Shown here in pieces: positions 7,993-15,170 of a stretch of 28,866 nucleotides of DNA. Source of the DNA: JAEUIZ01 sp046155605 (lineage in GTDB: Bacteria; Planctomycetota; Phycisphaerae; Phycisphaerales; UBA1924); assembly GCA_046155605.1 (NCBI GenBank), contig JBJXFQ010000035.1, positions 1 to 28,866 of the forward strand. The letters run 5' to 3'. The stretch's first letter is position 1. Every line of letters begins with the position of its first letter. The position numbers were made by a program, and so were the translations under genes. Below the pieces are notes generated by a model. The model did no database searches. It saw only the letters and a program-made list of their open reading frames with translations, and was not told the origin of the DNA.

Positions 7993-8021
7993 AACATACC
8001 CGAATCCCCCAAGACTGTCAA
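7993..8021 (-). promoter_or_regulatory. Near-consensus sigma-70 promoter of the RCC1 pair
   Basis: On the minus strand, TTGACA (8021-8016) and TATGTT (7998-7993) are separated by 17 bases. Transcription would start near 7986, giving a leader of about 45 bases to the AAGGGA site and ATG 7940. The rest of 7941-8093 shows nothing else. Confidence 0.75.
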
Positions 8022-8093
8022 GAAAAATCGGGAAGAACCGTCGATCTTAGCGCAACCGGGCTTCCCGCGAAAGCAACGAGGTTTTTTAGATAC

Positions 8094-8960
8094 CTACATC
8101 CGCACCTGCGTCCGCAGCATCTCCCCCAGCGCCTTGCCGGGATCATCCTGCCTCATCAGGTGTTCGCCGACGAGGGCGATGCGGATGCCTTCGGTGCGGA
8201 GGCGGAGGAGGTCGTCGCGGGTGCGGATGCCGGATTCGCTGACGATGATCGAGCGGTCGCCCACGAGATCGCCCACGGCCCCGACGAGCCGGAGAGTGTG
8301 GCCCAGATCTACCTTCATCGTGGTCAGATCGCGGTTGTTCACGCCCAGCAGGAAGTAGCCCGCGTGCGGAAACCCGGCGTGCGGGACGACGCGGAGCAGG
8401 CTCTCCATCTCATGAACCTCGACCAGCGTCGTGAGTTGCAACTGCTGCGCCAGGATCATCATGTCCACCAGTTCGGACTGGTTCAGGCACTCGGCGATGA
8501 GCAGCACCGCATCGGCCCCCGCGGCACGGCTCTCCCACAGTTGCCACGGATCGATGATGAAATCTTTGCGAAGCACCGGGAGCGGAACGGCGGCGCGGAC
8601 GCGCTCGATGAAGGAGAGGTGCCCGCCGAAGAAGTGCTGGTCGGTGAGGCAGGAGATGGCGGCGGCCCCGTGCCGGTGATAGGCGTCGGCTATGCTCTCG
8701 GGCTTGAAGGAATCGCCGTCGTATTCCGGGCGGATCAGGCCCGCCGAGGGGCTTCGTCGCTTGATCTCGGCGATGATCGAGATATGCACGGCGTCGGGGT
8801 GTCGCGTGACGGCACGGAAGAAGTTTCGCGGGGGATCGGCCTGGGCCACGAGGGCCTCGAGTTCGGCGAGCGGGGTGGCGGCCTTGGCAGCATCGACCTC
8901 GGCACGCTTGTGCGCGATGATCTCGCGGAGGCTCTCGGGTGGCGGCTGGCCGACGGTCAT
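8094..8960 (-). CDS. trpC: Indole-3-glycerol-phosphate synthase
   Basis: The 288-aa enzyme closes the indole ring in tryptophan synthesis, converting carboxyphenylamino-deoxyribulose phosphate to indole-glycerol phosphate in the cytoplasm. Motifs of the TIM barrel are all present: IAEIKRRSPSAG with the catalytic Lys67, LRKDFIIDPWQ with Lys132, LLIAE, LLGVNNRDL, VSESGI and the phosphate-binding LVGEHLMR. Length is normal. ATG 8960 is preferred because homology to the family begins right after it (LREIIAHKRAEVDAAK); ATG 8969 is equally possible and neither has a clear ribosome site. The start codon overlaps that of the divergent protease gene. It is a lone trp gene in this window, with no other trp gene beside it. 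Confidence 0.96.
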   Translation of the reverse strand: MTVGQPPPESLREIIAHKRAEVDAAKAATPLAELEALVAQADPPRNFFRAVTRHPDAVHISIIAEIKRRSPSAGLIRPEYDGDSFKPESIADAYHRHGAAAISCLTDQHFFGGHLSFIERVRAAVPLPVLRKDFIIDPWQLWESRAAGADAVLLIAECLNQSELVDMMILAQQLQLTTLVEVHEMESLLRVVPHAGFPHAGYFLLGVNNRDLTTMKVDLGHTLRLVGAVGDLVGDRSIIVSESGIRTRDDLLRLRTEGIRIALVGEHLMRQDDPGKALGEMLRTQVRM

Positions 8961-9927
8961 GGCGGTCATTGTTGGCGTGATGGGGGCGGGGGCCATGGGG
9001 GCGGGGGTCGAGTCGCCGCAGGACGAAGGCGCGACGCCGGACGCGAGCACGGGGGTTGTCGAGGACTTGCCCGCCAGCATTGAACATGTCGAGCAGGCGG
9101 CTCGCACCATCAGCGCGGTTGAAGTCATCGGGCTGACGCTGGCCGCGCTCGCGCCGCTCTCGGTATGGGCGCTGTGGCGGCTGGCTCGGTCGCCGCGGCG
9201 GGACGTTTCGGCGTGGCCATGGTGGTGCTGGCTCGTGGGCGTGTTTGCGGTGCTGGCGGCGCAAGCCGTGGGCGCTGGAATCGCGATGTCGGTCGCGTCG
9301 GAACGTGCGGCGACGGCGATGATCGCCATCGGCGCTTCGCTCGCATCGGGTGCGGCGGGGCTGGCGGTGATGCGGCTCTTGCGTGACGAGAGCTTGCGGC
9401 ACGACCTGGCCGCGCGACGCGACGGGATGGAGATGGTGCCGCGCTGGGCTGACGCGCGCGGCGGCGTGATCGCGATCGCGCTGGTGCTGCCGATCGTGCA
9501 AGCCTCGTCGATGCTGGCGGCGCTGCTCTATCGGGCGCTGCGAGGTGAGGCGCCGCCGTCGCTTTCGCACGAGACGCTGCAGACGTTGCACGACGATGCG
9601 GGAGACCCGTGGGCGTGGGCGATGGTCGGCGCGGCGGTGCTGGGCGCGCCGCTGGCCGAGGAGATCATCTTTCGCGGGCTGTTACAATCGTCACTGCTGC
9701 GGCTGATCGGGCGGCCACGTGTCGCGGTGGCCATCAGCGCGGCGCTCTTTTCGCTCGCGCACCTCGAAGGCGGAATTCGGGCGGAGCAGGCCCATGCGCT
9801 CATCCCGCTCTTTGTGCTGGGCCTCGCGCTGGGCGCGGCCTATGAGCGCACGGCTCGGCTGTGGGTGCCGATCGTCATGCACATGCTCTTCAACGCGTTC
9901 AACGTAACGCTTACCCTGGCGATGTAG
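8959..9927 (+). CDS. CPBP-family intramembrane metalloprotease (Abi/Rce1-like)
   Basis: The 322-aa membrane protein has about seven hydrophobic segments (for example 54-72, 91-110, 118-140, 168-190, 222-236, 255-268, 280-296). It carries the complete CPBP active-site set: EExxxR at E234-E235...R239 (EEIIFR), FxxxH at F264/H268 (FSLAH) and HxxxN at H308/N312. Family members cleave peptides within the membrane; bacterial ones act in bacteriocin immunity, signalling or envelope maturation. The start is uncertain: ATG 8959 gives a short hydrophobic N-terminus, and ATG 8980 or 8995 would remove it. The next gene begins 9 bases after the stop, so the protease heads an operon with the two glycosyltransferases. 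Substrate unknown. Confidence 0.9.
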   Translation: MAVIVGVMGAGAMGAGVESPQDEGATPDASTGVVEDLPASIEHVEQAARTISAVEVIGLTLAALAPLSVWALWRLARSPRRDVSAWPWWCWLVGVFAVLAAQAVGAGIAMSVASERAATAMIAIGASLASGAAGLAVMRLLRDESLRHDLAARRDGMEMVPRWADARGGVIAIALVLPIVQASSMLAALLYRALRGEAPPSLSHETLQTLHDDAGDPWAWAMVGAAVLGAPLAEEIIFRGLLQSSLLRLIGRPRVAVAISAALFSLAHLEGGIRAEQAHALIPLFVLGLALGAAYERTARLWVPIVMHMLFNAFNVTLTLAM

Positions 9928-9936
9928 GAGGCTTGC

Positions 9937-11685
9937 GTGGCGGATACAGGCCGGATCGTGCATGACGCGATCGCCCTCTTCAAGCGTGGGCAGGCGGCGG
10001 CGGCGCAGCAGAACGTGCAGCGGGCGCTCACACGCGACCCGAGGCACCCCGGCGCGAACCAGTTCCTGGCGGTGTTGCTCGCGGGGACGCGCGAGTATGA
10101 CCGGGCGAAATATCACATCGCGCGGGCGATCGAGGCCGAGCCGACGTTCGCGGAGTTCTATTTCACGCTGGCCTCGATCCTGTCGTGTACGCCGGATCAT
10201 GCGGGGGCGATCGCGGCGCTGGAGCGGACGCTGTCGCTCGACGCGCGGCACGTCGACGCGATGATCGTGCTGGGCACCATGCTGGGAGATCATGCCGGCG
10301 CTGAGCGGGCCGAGGCGATCCTGCGCGAGGCGCTGCGGCTCGCACCAGAGAGGCCCGATACGGCGTCGGCGCTCGCCAAGGTGCTGGCGGATCAGGGTCG
10401 CGCGGACGAGGCGGTAACTCTGCTCCGCGAGACGGATCGCACGACGCCGAACGTGCCCGGCTTGCTGAGTTCCCTGTGCCTGATGAGCAACTACGTCAGC
10501 GACGACGGCGCGGCGATACTCGAACTTCATCGGCGGTTCGGCCGAGCGGCGGGGCCGGAGGCGCTCGATGAGCCGCCCGCAGCGAAGCGCGCCGAGAAGC
10601 GGCCGTTGCGCGTGGGGTATCTCTCGCCGGACTTTCGCCGACACGCGGTGGCGTGCTTTGTCGCGGGCGTTGTCGAGCGGCATGATCGATCGCGGGTGCT
10701 CGCGCACGTCTATCACACGGGCGGGCCGGTGGACGAGGTGACGGAGCGGGTGCGCAAGGGCGTGCCGACGTTTCGGCTTATGTATCAGGCGTCAGATGAG
10801 GCGTTGCGGGACGAAATCAAAAGCGACGGCATCGATATCCTCGTTGAACTCTCGGGCCACTCGTCGCAGCACCGACTGACGGCGCTCTCTCGGCGTCTCG
10901 CGCCCGTGCAGGTTACTTATGTCGGATACCCGGCGACCACGGGCGTCTCGGCGATCGATTGGCGGATCGTGGACTCGCTCACCGACCCGCCGGGAGCGGA
11001 GGTGCTGTGCGCCGAACGGCTGATGCGCCTGCCGACATGCTTCTTATGTTATGAGCCGATGGCGGCGATGCCGGAGCCGTCCCCGCCACCGAGCGCGACG
11101 GGTGGACCGATCACGTTCGGTTCGTTCAACAACCCGGCAAAGGTGTCGGAGAGCACGGTCTCGCTCTGGGCGTCGCTGCTCCGACGGCTGCCGGGATCGC
11201 GTCTGCTCCTGAAGGGCCGATGGCTGGGCGAACTGCTCGCGTCGGCGCGGATGCGGAGGAGGTTCGAGGCGGCCGGGGTTGAGCCGGGGCGGGTCGAGTG
11301 CCTGAGCGAGGTGCGTGATGCAACGTCACATTTAGAACTCTATTCCCGTATCGACATCGCACTCGATCCGCTTCCTTACAACGGCACGACGACGACCTGC
11401 GAGGCATTGTGGATGGGCGTGCCGGTGGTCTCGCTCGTGGGGCGGGTGCACGCGGGGCGCGTGGGCCTGAGCCTGCTGACTGCGGCGGGACTGGGCGAAT
11501 GGGCTGCTGATTCTCCGGATCGATACATCGACATTGCGTCGGAGTTGGCGAGCGACCGCGAGCGACTGGCGGCACTGCGTCGGACGCTGCGGGGGCGGGT
11601 TGCCGCGTCGGCGCTCTGCGATGCGGCGACGCGGGCGCGTGAGATGGAAGATGCGTATGAACGCATGTGGAGCGGAGCACCATGA
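9937..11685 (+). CDS. TPR-containing O-GlcNAc-transferase-like glycosyltransferase (GT41/SPINDLY type), copy 1
   Basis: The 582-aa protein starts at GTG 9937, five bases after GGAGG, which itself overlaps the preceding stop. Residues about 5-200 form TPR helices (ALTRDPRHPGANQFLAVLL, ALRLAPERPDTASALAKVL). From about residue 225 comes the GT41 catalytic region: LRVGYLSPDFRRHAV with the conserved His, ILVELSGHSSQHR, PVQVTYVGYPATTG, DWRIVDSLTDPPG, FGSFNNPAKVS, and the nucleotide-sugar site LDPLPYNGTTTTCEALWMGVP. The motifs appear intact. It has no signal peptide, so it should glycosylate Ser/Thr of cytoplasmic proteins, or exported ones before export. The sugar could be GlcNAc or, as in plant SPINDLY, fucose; sequence alone does not decide. 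Confidence 0.92.
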   Translation: MADTGRIVHDAIALFKRGQAAAAQQNVQRALTRDPRHPGANQFLAVLLAGTREYDRAKYHIARAIEAEPTFAEFYFTLASILSCTPDHAGAIAALERTLSLDARHVDAMIVLGTMLGDHAGAERAEAILREALRLAPERPDTASALAKVLADQGRADEAVTLLRETDRTTPNVPGLLSSLCLMSNYVSDDGAAILELHRRFGRAAGPEALDEPPAAKRAEKRPLRVGYLSPDFRRHAVACFVAGVVERHDRSRVLAHVYHTGGPVDEVTERVRKGVPTFRLMYQASDEALRDEIKSDGIDILVELSGHSSQHRLTALSRRLAPVQVTYVGYPATTGVSAIDWRIVDSLTDPPGAEVLCAERLMRLPTCFLCYEPMAAMPEPSPPPSATGGPITFGSFNNPAKVSESTVSLWASLLRRLPGSRLLLKGRWLGELLASARMRRRFEAAGVEPGRVECLSEVRDATSHLELYSRIDIALDPLPYNGTTTTCEALWMGVPVVSLVGRVHAGRVGLSLLTAAGLGEWAADSPDRYIDIASELASDRERLAALRRTLRGRVAASALCDAATRAREMEDAYERMWSGAP

Positions 11686-13412
11686 GCGCGCAGGCGTTGG
11701 CGGCGGCGCGGCAGTTGTTCGCGACGGGCAAGACCGAGCAGGCGATGGCGCAGGTTCGGCGGGTGTTGCAGCGGTCGCCGGCGGACGCGGAGGCAAACGA
11801 CGTGCTGGGCGGGATGCTCTTCCGGCTCGGGCGGATGGCGCAGGCGGAGTTCCACCAGGCGCGGGCGGCGGGTGCGCAGTCCAGGAACGCCGTGTATCGT
11901 AATAATCTCGCCAATGTTTTGTGTGCCACGGGACGAGGCGCGGCGGCGGCGGCGGAGTATCACGTGGCCTTGTCGCTCTCTCCGGGTTACTTTCCGTCGC
12001 TCATTGGGCTGGCGCGGGCGCTGGTGCTCGTGCCGGACCTGAGCGGCGCGGCTGAGGCGGCTCGGCAGGCCGAGGCGATCAGACCGGATTTGCCCGATCC
12101 ATATGAAGTCGCGTCGATCGCGCTGACGCACGCGGGATTGATCGAAGAATCGATCGCGTCGGTCGAGCGAGGATTGCTACGCGTGCCGGGAAATCCGCGA
12201 TTGCTGGCGGCGCGGGTTGGGGCGACGGCGTATCGCGACGGCGTGACGCCGGAGATGATGCGCGAGGCGTGCGTGAGGGCCGGCGCGAGCCTTGGCGCGG
12301 ACGAGCGGACGGCATCGACACGCGGCGTCCGCACGCCGCTGACCGGTCGGGCGCTGCGGGTCGGCGTGATCTCGGCGGACCTTCGTCGGCACGCGGTGGC
12401 GAACTTTTTCGTGCCGATCGTCGAACACCTCGACCCCGCACGCGTGCAACTGATGTGCTATTCCACGGCTGGCGCGACCGATGATGTCACGGAGCGCATC
12501 CGCAAGCGAGCGGCAGGCTGGATCGAAGCGGGCATGATGCCATCGGCGGAACTCGCGGCGCACATCCGGGCCGACGCGATCGACGCGCTGATTGATTTGG
12601 CGGGCTATTCGACGGGGCATCGGCAGTCGGTGATGTCGCGCGGCGCGGCACCGGTGCAGGCGACGTATCTGGGCTGGCCGACGACGACGGGCGTGCCGGC
12701 GGTGGATTGGCGGATTGTGGATTCGATCACGGACCCGCCGGGAGCGGAGAGACACGGGACGGAGCGGCTGCTGCGGCTCGATCCGTGCTTCTTATGTTAT
12801 GAGCCGCCGGCAGAGGCCCCGGACGTGCGCGCGCCTGCAGCACCGACTTTCGGATCTTTCAATGCACTGCCGAAGTTGAACGCCGGGACGCTGGCGCTGT
12901 GGTCGCGGGTGATGCGAGCGGCACCGGAAGCGCGGCTCGTGCTCAAGACGCAGGGGTTCGCGGATGCGACCTGTCGCGTGCGCATCGAGGCGGCGCTCGC
13001 GGCGCTGGGAGTCGCGTCGGAGCGCGTCGAGATCGCGGGGCCGGTCGTGGGCCAGCGCGCGCACCTGGATTTCTATGGTCGCATCAGCGTGGCGCTTGAT
13101 CCGTTTCCGTATAACGGCACGACCACGACGTGCGAGGCGCTGTGGATGGGCGTGCCGGTAGTCACGCGGCGGGGCGGGATGCACATGGCTCGCGTGGGCG
13201 AGAGTGTGCTGCGAGCGGCGGGATTTGGCGAGTGGGTGGCGGTGGATGACGAGGCGTATGTCGCGCGGGCGGTGGAGTTGCTGCGTGGCGGATCGCCGGC
13301 GCGCGAGGAGATCCGGCGGCGGATGGCGGCGTCGGTGTTGGTCGATGGGCGCGCGATGGCGGCGCGATTCATGGCGGCGCTGGAGCGAGCGTGGCAGGGG
13401 ATTGAGGGCTAG
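11682..13412 (+). CDS. TPR-containing O-GlcNAc-transferase-like glycosyltransferase (GT41/SPINDLY type), copy 2
   Basis: The 576-aa paralogue of the preceding gene starts at ATG 11682, whose ATGA overlaps the upstream stop; GGAG lies four bases before it. TPR helices fill residues about 1-200 (MAQVRRVLQRSPADAEANDVLG, AEYHVALSLSPGYFPSLIGLARAL). The catalytic part repeats the same landmarks: LRVGVISADLRRHAV, ALIDLAGYSTGHR, PVQATYLGWPTTTG, DWRIVDSITDPPG, FGSFNALPKLN and LDPFPYNGTTTTCEALWMGVP. The His/Gly pair seen as SGHSS in copy 1 is AGYST here, as in animal OGT (DGYTKG). The copies have diverged widely outside the motifs, so this is an old tandem duplication and the two may differ in substrate or work as a pair. 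Confidence 0.92.
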   Translation: MSAQALAAARQLFATGKTEQAMAQVRRVLQRSPADAEANDVLGGMLFRLGRMAQAEFHQARAAGAQSRNAVYRNNLANVLCATGRGAAAAAEYHVALSLSPGYFPSLIGLARALVLVPDLSGAAEAARQAEAIRPDLPDPYEVASIALTHAGLIEESIASVERGLLRVPGNPRLLAARVGATAYRDGVTPEMMREACVRAGASLGADERTASTRGVRTPLTGRALRVGVISADLRRHAVANFFVPIVEHLDPARVQLMCYSTAGATDDVTERIRKRAAGWIEAGMMPSAELAAHIRADAIDALIDLAGYSTGHRQSVMSRGAAPVQATYLGWPTTTGVPAVDWRIVDSITDPPGAERHGTERLLRLDPCFLCYEPPAEAPDVRAPAAPTFGSFNALPKLNAGTLALWSRVMRAAPEARLVLKTQGFADATCRVRIEAALAALGVASERVEIAGPVVGQRAHLDFYGRISVALDPFPYNGTTTTCEALWMGVPVVTRRGGMHMARVGESVLRAAGFGEWVAVDDEAYVARAVELLRGGSPAREEIRRRMAASVLVDGRAMAARFMAALERAWQGIEG

Positions 13413-13420
13413 CGCGAAAG

Positions 13421-13452
13421 AAAGGCCCGGAACCTGCGGTTCTCGAGCCTTT
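13421..13452. terminator. Bidirectional terminator-like hairpin between convergent genes
   Basis: AAAGGC...GCCTTT brackets an inner GAACC-TGC-GGTTC stem. The A and T ends make it work for both strands, matching its position between the convergent stops at 13412 and 13488. Confidence 0.65.
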
Positions 13453-13487
13453 GAGGGTTGACGAACCGCAGCGGATCGCGGCCAGAT

Positions 13488-15002
13488 TCAGGAGCAGCCG
13501 GCACCGAAGGCGTTGAGGAAGCAGATGAAGTCGGCGACGTTGAGAGTCGGGGGCACGGTCGAGCCGTCGCAGTTGGCGTAGGAGTTGCCGGCGGCAAACT
13601 GATTCTGGAAGCAGATGAAATCGGCGACGTTGAGGGCCGGGGCGACGGTGGAGCCGTCGCAGTTGGCGTAGCACGAGGCGGAGAGGGGCATCTTGATCAT
13701 TCGGACGCCGCCGCCGCTACCAAAGATGTTGGCGTGGACGGACTTGTATCCGACGATGAGGTACTGGCCGTCGCCGGTCATGTCGAGGCTGAAAGGGGAG
13801 CCCGGGGTGTCGATGAAATCGACGAGTTTGAGTTGGCGATCGAAGACGCGGACCTCGGCGTGAGAGTTGCCCTGATCGCCCCAGGACGCGACGGCGAAGC
13901 GTGAGCCGTCGTCGGACATGACGCCGCCCCACGCGGAATCCTGGTATTGCCCGGTGCCGACGGTGGGTATGGCGCCGAGTAGCGCGCCAGATTCGACGTC
14001 CCACATCCGGACATCGGTGTTGAGGTAGGACGTGCCGTAGTTGTGGGAGAGGGCACCGACGGTGGAGCCATCGCGCGAGACGGCCGCGCCCCAGGAGAAC
14101 CAGGAGGTGGGAGCTGAGAAGTTGATGCGGAGTTGGTAGGCGGTGCCGTTCCAGACGAAGACGCGGAAGTTGAAGCCGCCGATGACGATGACGTCGCCGT
14201 TGCCAGAGATGTTGAACCAACCGCCCGCGCCGTTGCCCGGGAAGGTGGTGATCTCGGTGCCGGTTGAGGTGTTGAGGAGGCGGCCGATGCCGGCGGGCGG
14301 GGAGCCCTCGCAGATGATGGCTCGGGTGCCGTCGTCGGTGATCTCGAGGCCGGAGCATCCGCCGGAGACGCCGAGCCATTGGTTGATGACGGTGCCGTCA
14401 GCGGCTTTGAGGGCGATGACGGCGGTGGCACCGCCATTGGGATTGACGACGGCCATGACGACGCGGGAGCCATCGCGTGAGACGCGCAGGTTTCGCGGGC
14501 CGATGCCCGTGTAGAGTTCAGGGACGTCGAATGTCCAGAGGGGCTGGGTGCTGGTGGAGCGATAGGCCTTGACCTGAAGCGGGCCATTGGTGAGTTGCTG
14601 GTCGCAGAAAGCGGCGAAATCGGCGTTCATGGCGACCGCGACGACGGTGGGGTTGGAGTTGCTGGGGCCACCGAGAAACTCGTTGAGCGGGACACCGTTG
14701 CCCTGGATGGCGAAGAGTTGGAGTCGTTCGTTGTTGAGGTGCTGGCCGACCCAGGCGTGGCCGGAGGATTGGGAGAGGCCGCAGGACTCGGGGATGCTGA
14801 CCGGCTCAACGAAAGTCCAAAGGTCGACATCGGTGCCGGCGGGCGCGGGCAGGCGTGGGCCGGGGCCATAGGCGGGGACAATCGAGGTGCCGAGCGAGTC
14901 GAACCGGGCTCGGACGGCGCTGCCCGCGTGCTGTGCGGCGGCGACGCCGGCGATGGACGCGAGGGCGAGGGCAGGGACGGCGAAACGAAGCGTCGGCCGC
15001 AT
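13488..15002 (-). CDS. Secreted WD40/quinoprotein-like beta-propeller protein with GC-type dockerin-like module
   Basis: The 504-aa product starts at ATG 15002, seven bases after AAGGAG. A signal peptide fills residues 1-24 (MRPTLRFAVPALALAS, IAGVAAAQ). The body shows repeated propeller blades with patterns such as 'LRVSRDGSRVVMA', 'LEITDDGTRAIIC', 'AAVSRDGSTVGAL', 'GVMSDDGSRFAVASW' and 'LDMTGDGQYLIVG', typical of WD40-like or YVTN-type propellers. Residues 444-504 are the dockerin-like module, here with NVADF rather than NVNDF in both halves. No catalytic motif is visible. A promoter and a ribosome site of its own make it a separate transcription unit. It ends opposite a bidirectional hairpin. 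Confidence 0.88.
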   Translation of the reverse strand: MRPTLRFAVPALALASIAGVAAAQHAGSAVRARFDSLGTSIVPAYGPGPRLPAPAGTDVDLWTFVEPVSIPESCGLSQSSGHAWVGQHLNNERLQLFAIQGNGVPLNEFLGGPSNSNPTVVAVAMNADFAAFCDQQLTNGPLQVKAYRSTSTQPLWTFDVPELYTGIGPRNLRVSRDGSRVVMAVVNPNGGATAVIALKAADGTVINQWLGVSGGCSGLEITDDGTRAIICEGSPPAGIGRLLNTSTGTEITTFPGNGAGGWFNISGNGDVIVIGGFNFRVFVWNGTAYQLRINFSAPTSWFSWGAAVSRDGSTVGALSHNYGTSYLNTDVRMWDVESGALLGAIPTVGTGQYQDSAWGGVMSDDGSRFAVASWGDQGNSHAEVRVFDRQLKLVDFIDTPGSPFSLDMTGDGQYLIVGYKSVHANIFGSGGGVRMIKMPLSASCYANCDGSTVAPALNVADFICFQNQFAAGNSYANCDGSTVPPTLNVADFICFLNAFGAGCS

Positions 15003-15027
15003 GATGAGCTCCTTTGGGGGTCGCGGC

Positions 15028-15056
15028 AGCATACCGCGCGGCGCGCGGCACCGCAA
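15028..15056 (-). promoter_or_regulatory. Promoter of the WD40-like dockerin gene
   Basis: On the minus strand, TTGCGG (15056-15051) and TATGCT (15033-15028) have a 17-base spacer. The start would be near 15021, leaving a leader of about 20 bases that contains AAGGAG. Confidence 0.6.
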
Positions 15057-15101
15057 GGAAAAAACGGATGATCCGGCATGGAAGCGACAGGCCGGCAGAA
15101 T

Positions 15102-15134
15102 AAAAGTCCCCGGGCGCGGCGTGCCGCCCGGGGG
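15102..15134 (-). terminator. Rho-independent terminator after the 771-aa gene
   Basis: On the minus strand CCCCGGGCG and CGCCCGGGG form a perfect stem around GCACGCCG-type loop bases, followed by ACTTTTATT. It lies about 37 bases after the stop at 15171. Confidence 0.8.
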
Positions 15135-15170
15135 ATTGTGGATTGATGGCGGGGAGCCGGGCTTCGTCGT

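Noticed and set aside
8040..8092. Hairpin near GGGCTTCCCGCGAAAGC as a trpC terminator
   Set aside because: The stem is short and the T-run lies on the plus strand, the wrong side for trpC.
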